Of a stretch of 64,000 nt of DNA, positions 60,424 to 64,000 are shown piece by piece. Within the stretch, counting starts at the first letter, position 1; every line of letters starts with the position of its first letter. A program made the position numbers and the translations under genes. The notes beneath the pieces are model-generated. The model was given only the letters and a program-made list of their open reading frames with translations, had not been told where the DNA came from and ran no database searches. Source of the stretch: Pseudarthrobacter sp. GA104 (lineage in GTDB: Bacteria; Actinomycetota; Actinomycetes; Actinomycetales; Micrococcaceae); NCBI RefSeq assembly GCF_009741265.1, contig NZ_WOWL01000001.1, positions 868,001 to 932,000 of the forward strand, read 5' to 3'.

Positions 60424-61467
60424 CTAGTGGACTCCGGCGAGGCTGAGGGACGGAAGGAAACCCATGCGCTCGTACACCTGGGCGAGGGTCACTGAGGCAA
60501 TTTCCCGGGCGCGCTCTGCCCCGTGTGCGAGCAGGCGGTCCAGCTCGGCCGGATCCGCCATCAGCTCGTTGGTGCGGTTCCGCAGGGGCGTGATGAAGTC
60601 CACCATTACCTCCGCAAGGTCCACTTTAAGATGGCCGTACATCTTGCCCTGGTACTCGGCTTCGAGCTCGGCCACCGTTTTTCCGGTCAAGGAAGAGTAA
60701 ATAGTGAGCAGGTTGGAGACGCCGGGTTTCTCCTCCGGGTCAAACCGGATTTCAGTTCCGGCATCCGTCACTGCCGATTTGATGCGCTTGGCCGCGATCT
60801 TCGGGTCCTCCAGGAGCTGGATGATCCCGTTAGGTGATTCCCCGGTCTTGGACATCTTGGCGCTGGGGTTCTGCAGGTCGTAGATCTTGGCGCTTTCCTT
60901 GACGATGGTCGCCTCGGGAACGGTGAAGGTGGGACCAAAGCGGGTATTGAAGCGCTGCGCCAGGTTCCGGGTGAGCTCCAGGTGCTGCCGCTGGTCCTCG
61001 CCTACCGGCACCAGGTCCGTCTGGTACAGCAGGATGTCCGCAGCCATGAGGGTGGGATAGGCAAAAAGCCCCAGGGTGGCGGCGTCGGCGCCGGACTTCT
61101 GGGTCTTGTCCTTGAACTGGGTCATGCGCGAGGCTTCGCCGAAACCGGTGATGCAGTTCAATGCCCAGGCCAGCTGCGCATGTTCGGGCACGTGGGACTG
61201 GACGAAAAAGATGCTCTTGTCCGGATCGATGCCCGCTGCGATGTACTGCGCGGCAACGATCCGGGTGCGCTTGGCCAGCTCGGCCGGATCGAAGTCCACG
61301 GTGATGGCGTGCAGGTCCGGGATGAAGAAGACGGCGTCGTACTCAGCCTGCATGTCCACCCAGTTGCGGACGGCGCCGATGTAGTTGCCCAGGTGCAGGG
61401 AATCGGCCGTTGGCTTGGCGCCGGAGAGGATGCGCTTCTTTGCGGCTGGCGAAGTTGGGGTAGTCAT
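60424..61467 (-). CDS. trpS: Tryptophanyl-tRNA synthetase
   Basis: Class I aminoacyl-tRNA synthetase charging tRNA-Trp, 347 residues. The HIGH-type motif is [13 protein letters not shown] (near 17-29) and the KMSKS motif is [10 protein letters not shown] (near 202-211), with the Trp-binding pocket block [16 protein letters not shown] and [18 protein letters not shown]. The length is normal. ATG at 61467. Followed closely by the 2'-5' ligase and YihY genes; preceded by xthA on the same strand, so a four-gene unit (xthA-trpS-ligase-yihY) is likely. Tandem actinobacterial TrpRS paralogues exist, but only one is seen here. Confidence 0.96.
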   Translation of the reverse strand: MTTPTSPAAKKRILSGAKPTADSLHLGNYIGAVRNWVDMQAEYDAVFFIPDLHAITVDFDPAELAKRTRIVAAQYIAAGIDPDKSIFFVQSHVPEHAQLAWALNCITGFGEASRMTQFKDKTQKSGADAATLGLFAYPTLMAADILLYQTDLVPVGEDQRQHLELTRNLAQRFNTRFGPTFTVPEATIVKESAKIYDLQNPSAKMSKTGESPNGIIQLLEDPKIAAKRIKSAVTDAGTEIRFDPEEKPGVSNLLTIYSSLTGKTVAELEAEYQGKMYGHLKVDLAEVMVDFITPLRNRTNELMADPAELDRLLAHGAERAREIASVTLAQVYERMGFLPSLSLAGVH

Positions 61468-61488
61468 GTGGGAGGAAACCTTCGGGGC

Positions 61489-62322
61489 TTAGAGCTGGTA
61501 ATCCACTACCAGCGGGGCATGGTCGGAGAAGCGGGTATCCCACGACGCCGCACGGTCCACCACCGCTGAGATCGCGGAGGCGGCCAGCGCCGGGGTGGCC
61601 AGGTGGTAGTCGATGCGCCAGCCGGTGTCATTGTCAAAGGCCTTGCCGCGCTGCGACCACCAGGTGTATGGCCCGTCAACCGGTCCAGCCAGGTTGCGGT
61701 GCACGTCATGCCAGCCGATTTCCTCGCCGAAGAACCTGTCAAAGTACGCGCGTTCTTCCGGCAGGTGGCCCGCCCTCTTGACGTTGGCTTTTGAGTTGCG
61801 GATGTCCAGCGGCGTGTGGGCCACGTTAAGGTCGCCCACCACCAGGGCGTGGTCGCTGTGCTTGGTCAGTTCCGGGAGCCTGGTGCTCATGACCTCCAGG
61901 AACCTGAATTTGTCATCCTGCTTCGCCGTGCCCACCTCGCCGGAGTGGACGTAGGCACTGGCCACGGTGAGCTGCACGGGTTCTCCCGCCGCATCCCGTA
62001 AGCGGAAGTCGGCCTCAACCCAGCGCCCGGCGGTGGCGAAGTAGTCGTCACCGATGCCGTTGCGGGTTTCCAGCGGCTCCTCACGCGATGCGATAGCGAC
62101 GCCGGCCCGGCCCTTGGCCTCAGCCTCGGCGTGCAGGATGTGCCAGCCTTCGCCCAGCAGCTGGCGCACGATGGCGTCAGGGGCGCGGACTTCCTGCAGG
62201 CAGAGGATGTCCACTCCGCGCGGCTCCAGCCATGCCGCCATGCCGTTCTTGAAGGCAGCCCGGAGGCCGTTGACGTTGACGGATGCGATGCGAAGGTGGT
62301 CCTTGTTCAATGCCGAGCTCAC
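61489..62322 (-). CDS. xthA: Exodeoxyribonuclease III
   Basis: AP endonuclease/3'-exonuclease of base-excision repair, 277 residues. The Xth fold residues are all visible: RIASVNVNGLRAA (Asn), ILCLQEVRA (metal Glu), TVASAYVHSGEVG (Tyr), ALVVGDLNVAHTPLDI (Asp/Asn), WWSQRGKAFDNDTGWRIDYHLAT (Trp, Asp) and the terminal FSDHAPLVVDY catalytic Asp-His pair. GTG at 62322 is chosen; GGAG is four bases upstream, and it is 10 bases past the stop of the upstream gene. Confidence 0.95.
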   Translation of the reverse strand: MSSALNKDHLRIASVNVNGLRAAFKNGMAAWLEPRGVDILCLQEVRAPDAIVRQLLGEGWHILHAEAEAKGRAGVAIASREEPLETRNGIGDDYFATAGRWVEADFRLRDAAGEPVQLTVASAYVHSGEVGTAKQDDKFRFLEVMSTRLPELTKHSDHALVVGDLNVAHTPLDIRNSKANVKRAGHLPEERAYFDRFFGEEIGWHDVHRNLAGPVDGPYTWWSQRGKAFDNDTGWRIDYHLATPALAASAISAVVDRAASWDTRFSDHAPLVVDYQL

Positions 62323-62332
62323 CCGCTCCACT

Positions 62333-62893
62333 CTAGTCGATGATGGTTCCGGTGACCGGCTCTCCACTGCCGCCCGAGGACTTGATCATGTCCCTGGCGT
62401 TGGTGGCCGTGATCTCAATGGTTTCGAGTGCCCGGTGGATGGTGTCCTGGTTGGCGGCGGCACCCTTGGCGCGCTCCTCCTCCACCACGCGGACCTGGAC
62501 CTGGACAATCTTGAATGAGTGGTCCAGCTTGAGGTCGCGGACCTCCTCAGCCTGGCTGCGCTCGGCAACAACCCGGGTTCCACCCTGGTCTGCTGCGGCG
62601 TAGGGGCCGCGCCCTGCAGCGGACGTGAACGCGTTCTGGGCTTCGCTGAGCTTGGCGCCGGCCCTCTTTGCCGCCTTCTGGATGCTGAACACCACAAAGC
62701 AGGCCAGCGCGAGCCAGAAGGCTGCGATGACCGCAACAACCCAGCCCACGACGTCGTTCTGGTTGGCGGCGAAGATCACGGCCACAACGAACGCGGTGAC
62801 CAGGACCATCAGTCCCGGGCCGCTGATGCGGAACATGGAGAATCCGCCCCTGGCGGGTTTGGAGGATGACTTGGAGCTGCCCAGAGATTGCAT
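62333..62893 (-). CDS. Two-helix membrane protein of unknown function
   Basis: 186 residues. A short cytoplasmic start leads to two close transmembrane helices (about 28-44 and 49-68), then a cytoplasmic, mostly helical domain with the heptad-like SIQKAAKRAGAKLSEAQNAF and FKIVQVQVRVVEEERAK, predicted to form a coiled coil. It ends in ITATNARDMIKSS and a Gly-rich tail. Similar small proteins are common in Arthrobacter next to xthA, but none has a known role. ATG at 62893; no clear Shine-Dalgarno. Confidence 0.68.
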   Translation of the reverse strand: MQSLGSSKSSSKPARGGFSMFRISGPGLMVLVTAFVVAVIFAANQNDVVGWVVAVIAAFWLALACFVVFSIQKAAKRAGAKLSEAQNAFTSAAGRGPYAAADQGGTRVVAERSQAEEVRDLKLDHSFKIVQVQVRVVEEERAKGAAANQDTIHRALETIEITATNARDMIKSSGGSGEPVTGTIID

Positions 62894-62963
62894 GCACCCA
62901 TTCTCTCAAACCCCCGGGTGTGCTCCTGCCGCCTTCCACCTCCGGCGAACAGCGCCCCTCCCT

Positions 62964-63029
62964 CCCAACTAGGTAGCGCCAAGTGTCGTTTTGAACCCCC
63001 AAAACGACACTTAGCGCTACCTAGTTGGG
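62964..63029. repeat. Long intergenic palindrome (REP-like)
   Basis: 30-base arms (62964-62993 and 63000-63029) with a 6-base loop and a single mismatch. It sits between two minus-strand genes, right after the ABC-2 permease stop at 63033, so it can also act as a terminator, though no U-tract follows. The size and perfection suggest a mobile or repeated palindromic unit. Confidence 0.65.
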
Positions 63030-63032
63030 GGG

Positions 63033-63866
63033 CTACTTCAGGAAGAGCTGGCGCAGGCGGACCGTGGTGAGCAGCATGCCGACGGCGGTCATCACCAGGT
63101 AGTAGCCGATGTGGACGGGGGTGGCAGCGGTGAAGGCGCCCACGCTGATCTGGCGCAGCAGTTCGACGCCGTGCCAGAGCGGCATGGCCTGGATCAGCCA
63201 CTGGATGGGCTGCGGGTAGACGCTCAGCGGGTAGAACGTGGCGCTGAACAGGAACATGGGCAGCATCACGAAGTTGACCCAGTCCATCTGCTGGAAGGTC
63301 TTCAGGAAACTGGTGATCCCCATCCCGATGCTCGCGAAGCCGAAGGCGATCAGCACGGAGGCAGGCACCATCAGGAGCGCCCAGGGTGTGGTGATCAATC
63401 CCATGACCCCCATCACCGCCGTGAAACCCATGGCGTAGAGCAGGCCGCGCAGGAGCGCCAGGAAGATCTCCCCGAGGACAACGTCCAGCGGCCCCAGCGA
63501 GGTGTACAGCATGCCCTGGTACAGCTTCGCGAAGTTCATTTTGAAGAACACGTTCCAGGTGGAGTCGTAGACCGCGCCGTTCATCGCCGAGACTGCCAGC
63601 AGGGCCGGGGCAATGTATGCGGCGTAGCTGATCTCCCCGCCGCCCGGGCCCTGGACGGAGCCCACGATTGCGCCGAGCCCCACCCCCATGGAGATGAGGA
63701 ACAGGACCGGCTCGAAGAACCCGGAGAGCATCACCAGCCAGTTTGTGCTCCGGGTGGCCAGCAGGCCGCGCGAAATGACGGCCCTGGCGTTGCGCGAATA
63801 CAGCGGCCCGAACGTCCTGCTGCGGGCCTGGTCCGGCGCGCTTTTCACTGGCAGCCCGGCGCTCAC
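63033..63866 (-). CDS. ABC-2 type transporter permease (DrrB/NodJ-like)
   Basis: Exporter membrane subunit, 277 residues with six helices. The pattern matches the NodJ/DrrB group: NWLVMLSGFFEPVLFLISMGVGLG, AALLAVSAMNGAVYDSTWNVFFKM-type block, LGPLDVVLGEIFLALLRGLLYAMGF, and FLFSATFYPLSVYPQPIQWLIQAMPLWHGVELLR, the conserved ABC-2 signature region. GTG at 63866 overlaps the upstream permease by four bases (GTGA), so two permeases form one exporter with an ATPase expected just past the window edge. The exported substrate is unknown. Confidence 0.9.
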   Translation of the reverse strand: MSAGLPVKSAPDQARSRTFGPLYSRNARAVISRGLLATRSTNWLVMLSGFFEPVLFLISMGVGLGAIVGSVQGPGGGEISYAAYIAPALLAVSAMNGAVYDSTWNVFFKMNFAKLYQGMLYTSLGPLDVVLGEIFLALLRGLLYAMGFTAVMGVMGLITTPWALLMVPASVLIAFGFASIGMGITSFLKTFQQMDWVNFVMLPMFLFSATFYPLSVYPQPIQWLIQAMPLWHGVELLRQISVGAFTAATPVHIGYYLVMTAVGMLLTTVRLRQLFLK

Positions 63867-64000
63867 CTGCCCATCCTTGCCGCGAACTGCCGCCGGGTCA
63901 GGAACCAGCCCAGCGCCGCCGGGGCCACGAGCACCACCGCGTGGAGGACGGTGAGCAGCGGCGGCTGCTGGTACCCGTAGCTGAACACCCGTCCCAGTTC
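63863..64000 (-). CDS. ABC-2 type transporter permease, C-terminal fragment at the window edge
   Basis: The frame is open across the window end and stops at TGA 63863-63865, giving the last 45 residues of a protein. They hold one helix (LLTVLHAVVLVAPAALGWFL) followed by a basic tail TRRQFAARMGR, as at the end of ABC-2 permeases. It overlaps the next permease by four bases. Only this piece is visible; paired ABC-2 permeases are usual in NodI/NodJ-like exporters. Confidence 0.65.
   Translation of the reverse strand, partial: ELGRVFSYGYQQPPLLTVLHAVVLVAPAALGWFLTRRQFAARMGR

Overview
The window is a 64 kb, GC-rich piece of a chromosome from a high-GC Gram-positive bacterium. It most likely comes from the Micrococcaceae (Arthrobacter/Pseudarthrobacter group); the genus is an inference. 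The clues are a mycothiol-S-conjugate amidase, DUF4245, DUF4307 and DUF501 proteins, the eno-ftsB/divIC-DUF501-ppx cluster, a short IlvA, a mycosin-type protease, very frequent GTG and TTG starts, and many genes with a TAnnnT box six bases before the start codon, the actinobacterial leaderless pattern. I see no insertion sequence, prophage, integron, rRNA operon or CRISPR array. This is mostly core-metabolism chromosome rather than an accessory island.

Layout. 1-10.7 kb: cell-envelope genes (LCP ligase fragment, manA, FemAB-type transferase), glpX, a DUF4245 protein, beta-carbonic anhydrase, fumC, then small leaderless genes (NUDIX, prepilin peptidase, an unknown protein, GNAT). 10.7-18.8 kb: PIN-PhoH ATPase, cis-prenyltransferase, hemolysin III family protein, mca, DUF4307, greA with a structured leader, rhomboid protease, and an ilvA whose C-terminus is frameshifted. 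18.8-24.6 kb: AI-2E family exporter, aldose 1-epimerase, galT-galK, Bax-inhibitor-1 family protein. 24.6-30.8 kb: a branched-chain amino acid (Liv) ABC importer with an unusual N-terminal extension on the LivH permease, a convergent livK, and a tRNA with anticodon UAA that lacks the long variable arm normal for leucine tRNAs.

30.7-40.4 kb, minus strand: ACT-GNAT fusion, type II NADH dehydrogenase, mycosin-like subtilase, ppx, DUF501, divIC, eno, mazG, add. 40.4-49.3 kb, minus strand: two DedA paralogues, deoA, cdd and a complete nucleoside ABC importer (BMP lipoprotein, double ATPase, two permeases). With add this makes a nucleoside uptake and salvage region. 49.5-51.5 kb: ohrR-ohr-oxidoreductase operon under a perfect 30-bp palindromic operator. 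51.5-57.8 kb: M20 amidohydrolase, manC and sdhCDAB. 57.8-64 kb: alpha/beta hydrolase, YihY/BrkB protein, 2'-5' RNA ligase family protein, trpS, exonuclease III, a small membrane protein, a long palindromic intergenic repeat, and two ABC-2 permeases, the last cut by the window edge.

Working together: manA and manC supply GDP-mannose, fumC and sdhCDAB are TCA steps, glpX and eno are glycolysis/gluconeogenesis, and NDH-2 and Sdh feed the quinone pool. No wholly new gene system is evident. The best leads are the leaderless start signature, the short-arm UAA tRNA, the LivH fusion, the ilvA frameshift, and several structured intergenic elements (near 10.8 kb, 16.3 kb, 55.1 kb and 63.0 kb).
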